Source: Pseudomonadota bacterium
GTDB taxonomy: Bacteria > Desulfobacterota > Desulfovibrionia > Desulfovibrionales > Desulfovibrionaceae
DNA: 64,000 nucleotides
Reading direction: 5' to 3'
Assembly: GCA_023419375.1 (NCBI GenBank)
Contig: JAEZYD010000047.1
Span: 1-64,000 of the forward strand
Shown here: positions 41,402-49,963 of the stretch, in pieces
Layout of the letters: every line of letters starts with the position of its first letter
How positions within the stretch are numbered: the stretch's first letter is position 1
The notes under the pieces: generated by a model
The model's input: the letters and a program-made list of their open reading frames with translations, nothing else
Database searches by the model: none
What the model was told of the DNA's origin: nothing
Translations under genes and position numbers: made by a program

Positions 41402-43408
41402 TTACTTCCCAAGCTGCCGGAAGAGGCCTTCCGCCACTTCCAGCACATGCGCCACGGTAAAGCCCAGACGCTCAAAAACGATCTTGGCAGGGGCGGAAGC
41501 GCCAAAGCGCTCCATGCCGACCACCGCGCCGTCCAGGCCCACATACTTGCGCCAGTAATCCGCAGCGGCGGCTTCAATGGCAATGCGGGCGCGCACGCCG
41601 CGGGGCAGCACGCTTTCCTTGTAGGCCGCGTCCTGCGCGTCAAAGATCTCTGCGCAGGGCATGGAAACCACGCGGGCCTTGCGGCCGTCGGCGGTCAGCT
41701 GGTCAGCGGCTTCAAGGGCAAGCGACACTTCTGAACCAGTGGCGATAAGGATGATCTCGGGCGTGCCTTCGCAGTCGCGCAACACATAGCCGCCGCGCGC
41801 AATGGCTTCCACCTGGGCGGCATCGCGCTGGCAGAAAGGCAGGTTCTGGCGCGAGAGCGAAAGCCCGGTGGGCGTGTGGGCGCTTTCAAGGGCGCTGCGC
41901 CAGGCCACGGCGGTTTCCACCGTGTCGCAGGGACGCCACAGATTGAAATTGGGCATGAGGCGCAGCATGCCGAGCTGTTCCACAGGCTGGTGCGTGGGGC
42001 CGTCTTCGCCCACGCCGATGGAGTCGTGCGTCAGCACCCATACGGCGCGGATGCCCATGATGGCAGCCAGCCGCAGGGCGTTCTTGGCCTGATCGGCAAA
42101 GGACATGAACGTGCCCGCGTAGGGGATGAACCCGCCGTGCAGGGCAAAGCCGTTCATGATGGCGCTCATGCCGAATTCACGCACGCCGTAGGAGACATAG
42201 TTGCCCTTGTGGGTCTGCACGTCCATGTGCTCGGAGGCGCTGGTCAGCGTGCCCACGGAGCCCGTGAGGTCGGCGGAGCCGCCCACCAGTTCGGGCAGGC
42301 GGGGCACGAGGCATTCAAGGGTTTTCTTGGAGGCCACGCGCGTTGCCGTGGTTTCGGCCTTGCTCACGGCTTCTTCAATCATGCCGCGCGCAATGGCGGC
42401 CCAGTCTTCGGGCAGTTCGCCGCGCATACGGCGGGTAAATTCTGCGGCAAGCTCGGGATTGGCCTTGGCGTAGGCGGCATAGGTATGCTCCCAGGCTGCC
42501 TCGGCAGCCTTGCCCTTTTCACGCGCGTCCCAAGCGGAATACAGTTCCTGCGGCACGGTAAAGGGCTCTTCGTTCCAGCCCAGAGCCGCGCGGGTGGCTG
42601 CAATGCCGTCGTCGCCAAGGGGCGAACCGTGGCAGGATGCGGAATCGGCCTTGGGCGAACCAAAACCAATGTGCGTACGGCAGATGATCAGGCTGGGGCG
42701 GCTGTGGTCGGCCTTGGCCTCGGCAATGGCGGCGTCCAGCGCGGCGGCGTCATGGCCGTTGATGGGGCCGATGACCTGCCAGTGGTAGGCGCGGAAGCGG
42801 CCCGCCACGTCTTCGTTGAACCAGCCGTCGATCTTGCCGTCAATGGAAATACCGTTGGAGTCGTAAAGGGCAATGAGCTTGCCCAGGCCCCAGGTGCCAG
42901 CCAGAGAGCAGGCTTCGTGCGAAACGCCTTCCATGAGGCAGCCGTCACCGGTGAACACATAGGTGTGGTGATCCACAACGGTGTGCTCGGGCGTGTTGTA
43001 GCGGGCGGCCAGCATGCTTTCGGCCAGCGCCATGCCCACGGCGGAAGAAATACCCTGCCCCAGCGGGCCGGTGGTCATTTCAATGCCCAGATCAGGCTCG
43101 TATTCGGGGTGCCCTGCGGTTTTGGCTCCCCACTGGCGGAAGTTGCGCAGCTCCTCCATGGGCAGGTCATAGCCCGTGAGGTGCAGCAAGGCATAGAGCA
43201 GCATGGAGGCATGCCCGTTGGAAAGCACAAAGCGGTCGCGGTCAAACCAGCGGGGGTTGCTCGGATTGTGCTTGAAACCATGACGCCACAGGGCTTCGGC
43301 CATGTCGGCCATACCCAGAGGTGCGCCGGGGTGACCGGAGCGGGCTTTTTCGATGGCGTCCATGGCAAGGGCGCGGATGGCATTGGCGCACTGTCTGCGG
43401 GTGGGCAT
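41402..43408 (-). CDS. tkt: Transketolase
   Basis: A 668-residue ThDP enzyme of the non-oxidative pentose phosphate pathway. N-terminal RALAMDAIEKARSGHPGAPL, ThDP motif GDGCLMEGVSHEACSLAG, and the Pyr-domain block THDSIGVGEDGPTHQPVEQL are all present. Complete length. It lies 44 bases upstream of pgk and 11 bases downstream of rpe, so the three are probably co-transcribed. Confidence 0.97.
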   Translation of the reverse strand: MPTRRQCANAIRALAMDAIEKARSGHPGAPLGMADMAEALWRHGFKHNPSNPRWFDRDRFVLSNGHASMLLYALLHLTGYDLPMEELRNFRQWGAKTAGHPEYEPDLGIEMTTGPLGQGISSAVGMALAESMLAARYNTPEHTVVDHHTYVFTGDGCLMEGVSHEACSLAGTWGLGKLIALYDSNGISIDGKIDGWFNEDVAGRFRAYHWQVIGPINGHDAAALDAAIAEAKADHSRPSLIICRTHIGFGSPKADSASCHGSPLGDDGIAATRAALGWNEEPFTVPQELYSAWDAREKGKAAEAAWEHTYAAYAKANPELAAEFTRRMRGELPEDWAAIARGMIEEAVSKAETTATRVASKKTLECLVPRLPELVGGSADLTGSVGTLTSASEHMDVQTHKGNYVSYGVREFGMSAIMNGFALHGGFIPYAGTFMSFADQAKNALRLAAIMGIRAVWVLTHDSIGVGEDGPTHQPVEQLGMLRLMPNFNLWRPCDTVETAVAWRSALESAHTPTGLSLSRQNLPFCQRDAAQVEAIARGGYVLRDCEGTPEIILIATGSEVSLALEAADQLTADGRKARVVSMPCAEIFDAQDAAYKESVLPRGVRARIAIEAAAADYWRKYVGLDGAVVGMERFGASAPAKIVFERLGFTVAHVLEVAEGLFRQLGK

Positions 43409-43419
43409 GACTCTTTCCT

Positions 43420-44139
43420 CTATTTTTGCGTGATATGGTTGGCGGCGCGGCGTCTCAGGGCATTTTCCGCATGGCGGGGCGATCTGCCCTCAAGCGGAGC
43501 CATAAAGGCGGCAAGCCGTTTGTCGTAAGGTTTGTGGCCAAAAAAGGCCGAGCCGGACACAAGGACTTCCGCCCCGGCGTCCACAAGCTGGGCCGTGTTT
43601 TCGGGGCATACGCCGCCGTCAATCTGGATGAGCGCATCGGCCCCGCCGTTGGCGTCAAGCATCTGCCTGGCCGCGCGGATTTTGTCGAACGTGGCGGGGA
43701 TGAATGCCTGACCCGAAAAACCCGGGTTCACGCTCATGAGCAGCAGCATGTCCATATCCGCCGCCAGCCAGCGGGCCGCGCTCACGTCCGTGCCGGGGTT
43801 GAGGGCAAGCCCCGCCTTGCAGCCCATGGCCCGGATGGCCGTGAGGGTGCGCTGCGGGTGCTTGTCGGCCTCGGCGTGGATGACCAGCATGTCTGCCCCT
43901 GCCTTGTGGAAGTCGGCAATATAGCGGGCCGGGTCGTTCACCATGAGGTGCACGTCAAAAAAAAGCCCGCTGACAGACCGTAGAGCCTTTATCAGCGGGG
44001 GACCAAAGGTGATGTTGGGCACAAAAGCCCCGTCCATCACGTCCAGGTGCAGCCAGGTGACTCCGGCGGCTTCAAGGGCGCCAAGCTCTTCAGCCAGACG
44101 GGCAAAATCGGCAGACAGCAATGAGGGCGATAAGATCAT
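43420..44139 (-). CDS. rpe: Ribulose-phosphate 3-epimerase
   Basis: A 239-residue TIM-barrel epimerase: ILSPSLLSADFARLAEELGA, HLDVMDGAFVPNITFGPPLI, MSVNPGFSGQAFIP, IQIDGGVCPENT. Metal ligands (His, Asp) are visible in HLDVMDG and IQIDGG. ATG 44139 matches the usual family start though its ribosome site is weak; in-frame TTG/GTG codons up to 44181 are alternatives. The C-terminus is extended by about 20 basic residues. Confidence 0.95.
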   Translation of the reverse strand: MILSPSLLSADFARLAEELGALEAAGVTWLHLDVMDGAFVPNITFGPPLIKALRSVSGLFFDVHLMVNDPARYIADFHKAGADMLVIHAEADKHPQRTLTAIRAMGCKAGLALNPGTDVSAARWLAADMDMLLLMSVNPGFSGQAFIPATFDKIRAARQMLDANGGADALIQIDGGVCPENTAQLVDAGAEVLVSGSAFFGHKPYDKRLAAFMAPLEGRSPRHAENALRRRAANHITQK

Positions 44140-44245
44140 GTTTATATCGGGGTGAGCGTGTTTGCGGGGGAGGGCCACCAACAGAAAGGGTCGCCTCCCC
44201 CGCGTCCCTTCCCTGAAATATTTTGTTGCGCCAGCAGGCCGCAGC

Positions 44246-44599
44246 CTATTTTTCGCTGAGCAGGCGGCGCAGCGAGATCAGCTCCCGCTGGAGCATGCGC
44301 ATGAAATCCGGGTCCGGCACCGCCGCCACACGTTCGGGCAGGCTTTCATCCACAACGGCGCTGCCCGCGAGTACGCGGCGCGCGCCTTCAATGGTCATGC
44401 CCTGCTCGTGCAGCAACTGCCGGATACGCCTCAAGAGGGCCACGTTTTCTTCCGTGTACAGGCGCTGCCCCTTACCGGTGCGCAGCGGCGCCAACTGGGG
44501 AAACTCAGTTTCCCAGAAGCGCAACACATGGGTTTTGAGGTCGAGCAGTTCTGCGACCTCACCTATGCGGTAGGTATTGTCGGGCGTGTGGTCCGACAT
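44246..44599 (-). CDS. MerR-family regulator downstream of pheT
   Basis: A 117-residue protein with the MerR helix-turn-helix (TYRIGEVAELLDLKTHVLRF, then WETEFPQLAPLRTGKGQRLY) and a short coiled coil, lacking an effector domain. Genes of this type directly after pheT are conserved in delta-proteobacteria; the target is not known. Confidence 0.88.
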   Translation of the reverse strand: MSDHTPDNTYRIGEVAELLDLKTHVLRFWETEFPQLAPLRTGKGQRLYTEENVALLRRIRQLLHEQGMTIEGARRVLAGSAVVDESLPERVAAVPDPDFMRMLQRELISLRRLLSEK

Positions 44600-44640
44600 G
44601 TCATACCCCTCCTGACACTCTCTGAAAATGCGCCGGAATT

Positions 44641-44669
44641 GCGCAGGCCCGAAAAAGCCGGGCCTGCGC
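44641..44669 (-). other. Strong hairpin between pheT and merR
   Basis: GCGCAGGCCCG pairs perfectly with CGGGCCTGCGC across AAAAAGC. No T run follows on the minus strand, so it may be an RNA-processing or stability element; partial termination is possible. Confidence 0.55.
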
Positions 44670-44677
44670 GCACTGTG

Positions 44678-47086
44678 TTAGATCTTTACGCCCAGAGCGC
44701 TTACAAGCGACTGTGCCACCTTCTCACGCTCCTTGTCCACTTCCGTATCCTTGAGGGTACGCTCCGCATGGCGGAACGTGAGCCGGAAGGTCAGGTTGCG
44801 CACGGGTTCCCCGCCCTGCTCCGTCTTGGGTTCAAAGCAGTCGACAAGGGTCACTTCGTCCAGCAGGGGCAGCTTGAGGCCCTGCACGTGGGCCGTGATG
44901 TCGGCCACCTTGAGGCCCGGCCCGGCGGTCACGGTGATGTCGCGCCGCACAGGCGGATACACCGGCAGGGGCGCAAAGCGCACTGTGGCGGCATCGTGCA
45001 GTTCGCGCAGGATGTCGAGGTTCATTTCAGCCAGCCACACGTCCTTGCGGGCATGGTATTCGTCGGCCATGGCGGGCTTGACCCGGCCCATGAAGCCCAC
45101 GGCGCGGCCATCCACAAAGATATTCACGCAGGGCAGCAAAAAGGCATGCTCCTGAGCCAGTTCATAGCTGGGCGCGTCAAGGTGCAGGTAGTGCAGCAGG
45201 TTTTCCACCACGCCCTTGAGGTCGGCATAATCCATGTCGCCCTCAGCCTGGGGCCAGGCCGTGTCGTAGCGCGCGCCATACAGCAGCACGCCCAGCATGC
45301 CCGTTTCGCGGGCGGTGGTTTCAGAAGCGGCGTCAGCTTCAAAGATATTGGCAAGCTCAAACAGCCGCAGGCCCTGCGCGCCCTGAGCGAGGTTGTTGCG
45401 CAGGTCGTACATGAGGCCGGGGGCCAGGGCGGTGCGCAGGGCATCCTGCTCCGCCGAGAGCGGATTCATGATGGAAATGCGCCCCTCGCGGGGCATGGCA
45501 AGATGGTCCATGTCCTTGTGGCCCACAAAACTGTAGTTCACGGCTTCGTTGAGGCCGAGGCCAGCGCCCCAGTGCTTGAGGCGCGACCAGAATCCGTAAC
45601 GCGATTCCGGCTCGCCTGCGCGGTCGAGATTGCGGGCAATGGCGGGCAGCACGGGGGCAATGGTATCCAGCCCGTGCACGCGGCCCACTTCTTCGATCAG
45701 ATCAGCCTCGCGGGTAAGGTCGGGCCGCCAGGAGGGCTGGCTCACGCGCCACACCGGGCTGCTTTCGCCCTTGTCCACATTGCAGCCCATGCCGGTGAGC
45801 ACCTTTTCGTCAAAGTCCGCGCCAAGCTGCACACCCAGCAGGGAATCGGCGCGCGCGGGGCGGAATTCAATGCTGGCCGCCTTGAAGGGACGGGGTTCGT
45901 TGATGGAAAGGCCGCGCTGCACACGCCCGCCGCTGACGGCGGCCATCATGGCGCAGGCGCGGTCAAGCGCCCACACGGTGCGCTGCTGGTCGATGCCGCG
46001 TTCAAAGCGGTAGGACGCTTCGGACGAGAGGCCCAGACGGCGCGATGTTTTGCGGATGGTGGCGGGCTTGAAGACCGCGCTTTCCAGAAACACATTGGTA
46101 CTGGCATCAGAAATTTCGCTGTTCAGGCCGCCCATCACGCCAGCAAGGGCCACGGCGCGGGCGCCGTCGCGGATGCAGAGGTCGGCTGCGGTGAGCGCGC
46201 GTTCCTGCCCGTCAAGGGTTGTGAAGGTATCGCCTTCCTGCGCGCGGCGCACCACGATGCGGCCGCCTTCCAGCTTGTCCATGTCAAAGGAGTGCAGGGG
46301 CTGACCGCATTCAAACAGAATGTAGTTGGTCACATCCACGATATTGGAAATGGGGCGCACACCCACGGCATGCAGGCGGTGGCGCAGGCGCATGGGCGAA
46401 GGCCCGATTTTCACGCCCGTGATAACGCGGCCGGAATACAGCCAGCAGTGCTCGGGGTCGTCAATATCAATGGGCACCAGCACTTCCGCGCCGGAGTCCA
46501 TCTCCAGCGGCAGATCGGGGATGGAGAGAGGCAGGTTGCAGGCCAGCGCCGTTTCGCGCGCGAGGCCAAGAACAGAAAGGCAGTCGGCGCGGTTGGGCGT
46601 GATGGAAATATCCAGCACTTCGCGGTCAAGCTCAAGCTGCTCCACAAGGGGCTTGCCCACCACAAAGCTTTCGGGCAGCACCATGATGCCGGTGTGGTCT
46701 TCAGTCAGGCCCAGCTCGCGCTCGGAGCAGATCATGCCAAAAGAAGGCGCGCCGCGCAGCTTGGCCTTTTTGATCATCATGCCGTCGGGCATCTTGGTGC
46801 CCACCAGAGCCACAGGGACTTTCTGGCCCGCAGCCACGTTGGGCGCGCCGCAAACGATATCAAGCAGCTCGCCCTGCCCGGCGTCCACCTTGCAGACGTG
46901 CAAATGGTCGGATTCCGGATGATTGTCGCACGAAACCACATGCCCCACCACAATGGAGCTTATGGCATCATAGGGCCGACTGATGTCTTCCAGCTCAAGG
47001 CCGAGCATGGTCAGGCGGTCGCCCAGCGCCTCAGCCGTTCCTTCATACGGAGTAAATTCACGCAGCCATGAAAGTGAGAGCAGCAT
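44678..47086 (-). CDS. pheT: Phenylalanyl-tRNA synthetase beta subunit
   Basis: An 802-residue bacterial PheT. It has the EMAP/OB tRNA-binding domain at about 40-150 (VVGHVVSCDNHPESDHLHVC), B3/B4 editing domains (VTNYILFECGQPLHSFDMDK), B5, the catalytic-like core with GLSSEASYRFERGID, and a C-terminal FDX-ACB domain (PVYPPVRRDITVTAGPGLKV). Length is normal. It pairs with pheS upstream. Confidence 0.97.
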   Translation of the reverse strand: MLLSLSWLREFTPYEGTAEALGDRLTMLGLELEDISRPYDAISSIVVGHVVSCDNHPESDHLHVCKVDAGQGELLDIVCGAPNVAAGQKVPVALVGTKMPDGMMIKKAKLRGAPSFGMICSERELGLTEDHTGIMVLPESFVVGKPLVEQLELDREVLDISITPNRADCLSVLGLARETALACNLPLSIPDLPLEMDSGAEVLVPIDIDDPEHCWLYSGRVITGVKIGPSPMRLRHRLHAVGVRPISNIVDVTNYILFECGQPLHSFDMDKLEGGRIVVRRAQEGDTFTTLDGQERALTAADLCIRDGARAVALAGVMGGLNSEISDASTNVFLESAVFKPATIRKTSRRLGLSSEASYRFERGIDQQRTVWALDRACAMMAAVSGGRVQRGLSINEPRPFKAASIEFRPARADSLLGVQLGADFDEKVLTGMGCNVDKGESSPVWRVSQPSWRPDLTREADLIEEVGRVHGLDTIAPVLPAIARNLDRAGEPESRYGFWSRLKHWGAGLGLNEAVNYSFVGHKDMDHLAMPREGRISIMNPLSAEQDALRTALAPGLMYDLRNNLAQGAQGLRLFELANIFEADAASETTARETGMLGVLLYGARYDTAWPQAEGDMDYADLKGVVENLLHYLHLDAPSYELAQEHAFLLPCVNIFVDGRAVGFMGRVKPAMADEYHARKDVWLAEMNLDILRELHDAATVRFAPLPVYPPVRRDITVTAGPGLKVADITAHVQGLKLPLLDEVTLVDCFEPKTEQGGEPVRNLTFRLTFRHAERTLKDTEVDKEREKVAQSLVSALGVKI

Positions 47087-47116
47087 AGTTCGTCCTGTTT
47101 CCGCGCCTTGGCGTGG

Positions 47117-47554
47117 TTATTTGAAACTCCAGGCAGGAGTCTGATTTTGCGGATCGGGCAGTGGGCGCTCGTAGCGCTCGCTCTGGCCCGCGCCCACACC
47201 GTAGGCCCCGGGTCTGGGGCGCTTGGGGGCGGGTTTTTCTTCCGGCTGGCGGTCGTCAATGGTGTTGCCGTAAGCGTCCGTATAGCCCATGCCGCCTTCT
47301 GCCGTGCGCCCCGCGTTCTTGCTGGGCAGGGACTCGATGCGCTTGGGTTCGCCCGGCGCATCCATACCCGAATGGCGCGGGGTGTAGGCTGAGGCGGCGT
47401 GGGCTACATCCGCCGCCAGCCAGCTCGGGCTGCCGGGCAGCAGGGAAGCCGCCGTCAACAGACCCAACAAGACAAGGCATACGGGCAGCGCCTTAAGACG
47501 ACCTGCGCGCATGGAGGCATCGCTGCCAGCTATGGGGCTCATGACGCTGGGCAT
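47117..47554 (-). CDS. Small exported protein between pheS and pheT
   Basis: A 145-residue hypothetical. A hydrophobic signal or anchor lies at about residues 21-45 (LPVCLVLLGLLTAASLLPGS). The rest is Pro/Gly/Arg-rich and likely disordered, ending PLPDPQNQTPAWSFK. The first ATG has AGGA upstream and lies six bases after pheS; ATG at residue 15 is an alternative. An insertion between pheS and pheT is unusual and its role is unknown. Confidence 0.65.
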   Translation of the reverse strand: MPSVMSPIAGSDASMRAGRLKALPVCLVLLGLLTAASLLPGSPSWLAADVAHAASAYTPRHSGMDAPGEPKRIESLPSKNAGRTAEGGMGYTDAYGNTIDDRQPEEKPAPKRPRPGAYGVGAGQSERYERPLPDPQNQTPAWSFK

Positions 47555-47560
47555 AGTGTC

Positions 47561-48598
47561 CTACCGGGCAAACTGGCCAAGGAAGCGCACGTCGTTTTCA
47601 AAAAACATCCGCAGGTCGCCGATGCCGTACTTGAGCATGGTCACGCGTTCCACGCCCATGCCAAAGGCAAAGCCGCTGACATCCGCAGGATAGCCCACGG
47701 CTTCAAACACGGCGGGATCGACCATGCCGCAACCCAGAATTTCAACCCAACCCGTGGTTTTGCACACGCGGCAGGGCGCATCGCCAATGTGGCCCTTGCC
47801 GCCGCACATGCAGCAGGAGATGTCCACTTCTGCCGAAGGCTCGGTAAAGGGGAAGAAACTGGGGCGGAAGCGCACCTGTGTTTCCGCGCCAAAGACCGCG
47901 CGCACAAAGGCTGTGAGCGTGCCGCGCAGATGGGCCATGCTGATGCCCTCGCCCACCATGAGGCCTTCGATCTGATGGAACATGGGGGTGTGGGTGAGGT
48001 CGCTGTCGCGCCGGTACACCTTGCCGGGGGCAATGACGGCCAGAGGAGGCTTGCGCGCCAGCATGGTGCGGGCCTGCACGGGCGAGGTGTGCGTGCGCAT
48101 GAGCACCTTTTCGGTGACATACAGGGTGTCCTGCATGTCGCGGGCGGGATGCTCGGGCGGCATGTTCAGGGCTTCAAAATTGTAGTAGTCGATTTCCACT
48201 TCCGGGCCGGAAGCCACGTCAAAACCCAAATTCTGAAAAATCTGGCAGATTTCTTCCGTCACCAGGGTGGTGGGATGCAGGCTGCCGCGCCAGGGCGCGC
48301 GACCGGGAACGGAAGGATCGAAACGGCGCAGGGCTTCGGCCTCGCGCCCGGCCTCAAGAGCGGCCTTGCGGGCTTCGAACAGGGCGTTGCAGCGTTCTTT
48401 GACGCTGTTGGCGGTCTGGCCCACGGCGGGGCGCTCTGCCGGGGCCAGCGAGGGCAACTGGGCCATGATCTGGGCTATGCGGCCCTTGCGGCCCAGAACA
48501 TCCACGCGCAAAGCCTCAAGGGCATCCAACGAAGAAGCCTGGCCCAGACCTTTTTCAAGTTCGGGAACCAGGCTTTCCAGTGCAGAAATCAGATCCAT
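47561..48598 (-). CDS. pheS: Phenylalanyl-tRNA synthetase alpha subunit
   Basis: A 345-residue PheS: N-terminal coiled coil (about 1-85), then class II motifs MPPEHPARDMQDTLYVTEKV, LLRTHTSP-like LMRTHTSPVQARTM, HQIEGLMVGEGISMAHLRGT, RPSFFPFTEPSAEVDISC and GMGVERVTMLKYGI. A CMCGGKGHIGDAPCRVC insert (two CxxC pairs) occurs before motif 3 and could bind zinc, seen in several delta-proteobacterial PheS proteins. A hairpin with a T run lies upstream. Confidence 0.97.
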   Translation of the reverse strand: MDLISALESLVPELEKGLGQASSLDALEALRVDVLGRKGRIAQIMAQLPSLAPAERPAVGQTANSVKERCNALFEARKAALEAGREAEALRRFDPSVPGRAPWRGSLHPTTLVTEEICQIFQNLGFDVASGPEVEIDYYNFEALNMPPEHPARDMQDTLYVTEKVLMRTHTSPVQARTMLARKPPLAVIAPGKVYRRDSDLTHTPMFHQIEGLMVGEGISMAHLRGTLTAFVRAVFGAETQVRFRPSFFPFTEPSAEVDISCCMCGGKGHIGDAPCRVCKTTGWVEILGCGMVDPAVFEAVGYPADVSGFAFGMGVERVTMLKYGIGDLRMFFENDVRFLGQFAR

Positions 48599-48649
48599 AG
48601 CGGATATCCCAATGCCGCGCGGCGCGGCTTTTTGTTAAGGGAGGCGCAG
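48599..48649 (-). other. Leader between the hairpin and pheS
   Basis: Contains a GC-rich repeat (GCCGCGCGGCGCGGC) and the ribosome region of pheS. No Phe-rich leader peptide like E. coli pheM was found. Confidence 0.35.
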
Positions 48650-48721
48650 AAAAACGGAAATGGCGGCACCCGCTCCCGGTCAGGCCTGACAGCCCAGCCC
48701 TGCGGAACATCCTGCCATTTC
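48650..48721 (-). terminator. Possible attenuator upstream of pheS
   Basis: GAAATGGC (48657-48664) pairs with GCCATTTC (48714-48721), and on the minus strand the hairpin is followed by CGTTTTTC. It lies about 50 bases before pheS, where termination would control pheST. Confidence 0.5.
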
Positions 48722-48783
48722 TGCGACCTGCGCATCCTCACGGCATGAATTCGCCCTGCCCGCCGGGCAATCCCCGGCGATAC

Positions 48784-48828
48784 AAAAAAATCAAGGCGCG
48801 GACGGCGCTTGTGCACCGCCCGCGCCTT
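48784..48828 (-). terminator. Rho-independent terminator after rplT
   Basis: AAGGCGCGG (48793-48801) pairs with CCGCGCCTT (48820-48828), with an inner GGCG/CGCC extension, followed on the minus strand by GATTTTTTTG. It ends the thrS-infC-rpmI-rplT unit. Confidence 0.85.
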
Positions 48829-48925
48829 ATACCATGCAAGGCCCCGCTCCCGCAAGCCGCGCTGCGCCCTAAAGACGCAGGCGTCGCTGCCAGGAGGTCT
48901 CCCTCCGGCGCGGGGAGCACCGCTC

Positions 48926-49279
48926 TTAATTCAGAGCGGCCTTGGCCAGATCGACGATCTTGGCGAAGTCGTCCTTGTGATACACGGCAAGGTCAGCCAG
49001 AACCTTGCGGTTCAGTTCAATGCCGGCCTGCTTGAGGCCGTGCATGAAGCGGCTGTAGGAAAGACCGCTCAGACGCGCGCCAGCGTTGATGCGGAGAATC
49101 CACAGAGTGCGGAAATCGCGTTTCCTCTGCTTGCGGCCCACATAGGAATACTGCATCGAGCGTTCCACAGCCTCGCGCGCGGTGCGGTACAGACGGCTGC
49201 GACCACCACGAAAACCCTTGGCTGCGCTCAAATATTTCTTATGACGACGATGACTTGCAAGACCTCTCTTCACACGCAT
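48926..49279 (-). CDS. rplT: 50S ribosomal protein L20
   Basis: A 117-residue L20: basic N-terminus RVKRGLASHRRHKKYLSAAK, then YVGRKQRKRDFRTLWILRIN and GLSYSRFMHGLKQAGIELNR. Full length. It binds 23S rRNA early in assembly and often autoregulates its operon. Unusually, 365 bases separate it from rpmI. Confidence 0.97.
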   Translation of the reverse strand: MRVKRGLASHRRHKKYLSAAKGFRGGRSRLYRTAREAVERSMQYSYVGRKQRKRDFRTLWILRINAGARLSGLSYSRFMHGLKQAGIELNRKVLADLAVYHKDDFAKIVDLAKAALN

Positions 49280-49500
49280 GTGCGTTGCCTCCTTCTCCCA
49301 ACTAGGCGGAGGAATGCCCGTTGGGGAGCGTAAAAAACTTCAGGCTCTCAAATGAGAGATACGGATTGAACGTCAGTCGCGGCTCCGCATGCGCCGCCGA
49401 TGCCGTAGCATCGCGCTGAATTACCTTTTCCCGTCAGAATCTGCTTCACGCGCTCACAGCATCTACTGTGATTTGCGCATACTTTGCCTTGCCGATCATT
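49280..49500 (-). other. Long rpmI-rplT spacer, distal part
   Basis: No gene is seen. The segment contains a small hairpin GATGC-CGTA-GCATC (near 49398) and the rplT ribosome site (GGAGG-like). An L20/L35 regulatory leader is possible but no pseudoknot was demonstrated. Confidence 0.35.
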
Positions 49501-49647
49501 CCTGTCATCTTCGACAGGCTGACGCAGCAAATTCGTTCGTTGGCGCGAAAGCCAAGGGAAGCGCCGAGCGGAGCATAGTTAGACCTATGTGACCGAGGCG
49601 CGCCCCGCAGGCTGACAAAGCCAACGGGCGAATGGGCAAGTCAGCTA
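49501..49647. repeat. Large imperfect palindrome at the rpmI stop codon (repeat copy 2)
   Basis: From about 49516 to the rpmI TAG, the sequence folds on itself. Outer GCTGAC/GTCAGC, then ATTCGTTCGTTGGC versus GCCAACGGGCGAAT, GCGCC (49561-49565)/GGCGC (49597-49601), and inner CATAG (49574-49578)/CTATG (49585-49589). The inner stem is flanked by GGAG and GACCGA, exactly as in the copy near pgk though the stems differ. An extra hairpin CCTGTC/GACAGG occupies 49501-49518. Confidence 0.75.
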
Positions 49648-49842
49648 TCCGTTGGGCAGCATCCGGCGCACAGCCTTCTCATTGGTCTGATCCACGAGGG
49701 TGGACTGACCCAGGCGCATTTTGCGGCTGGCGGCCTTCTTGGTCAGAATGTGGCGCAGGTTCTGGCGACGACGCTTGAACTTGCCGCTGCCGGTCTGCGA
49801 AAAACGCTTGGCGGCGGAACGCCGAGTTTTGATCTTGGGCAT
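49645..49842 (-). CDS. rpmI: 50S ribosomal protein L35
   Basis: A 65-residue L35: PKIKTRRSAAKRFSQTGSGK, then FKRRRQNLRHILTKKAASRK. Standard length. It follows infC by 121 bases. The stop codon is the first base triplet of the large palindrome. Confidence 0.96.
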   Translation of the reverse strand: MPKIKTRRSAAKRFSQTGSGKFKRRRQNLRHILTKKAASRKMRLGQSTLVDQTNEKAVRRMLPNG

Positions 49843-49963
49843 GGCGTACTCCTTAAAAACGTATACACTCGGACGCCGTTTTACGGGCGCACCAAGGGAA
49901 GGGCATAATGCCCCAAAGCACCGAACCGCGCAAGGGGAAATTCACCCCCTCCGCACAGACGGT

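Noticed and set aside
41876..43528. A 550-codon plus-strand ORF
   Set aside because: Antisense to transketolase; Gly/His-rich shadow without any domain.
44162..47071. A 969-codon plus-strand ORF
   Set aside because: It lies antisense to rpe, merR and pheT, whose family motifs are clear; GC-rich third positions keep the opposite strand open.
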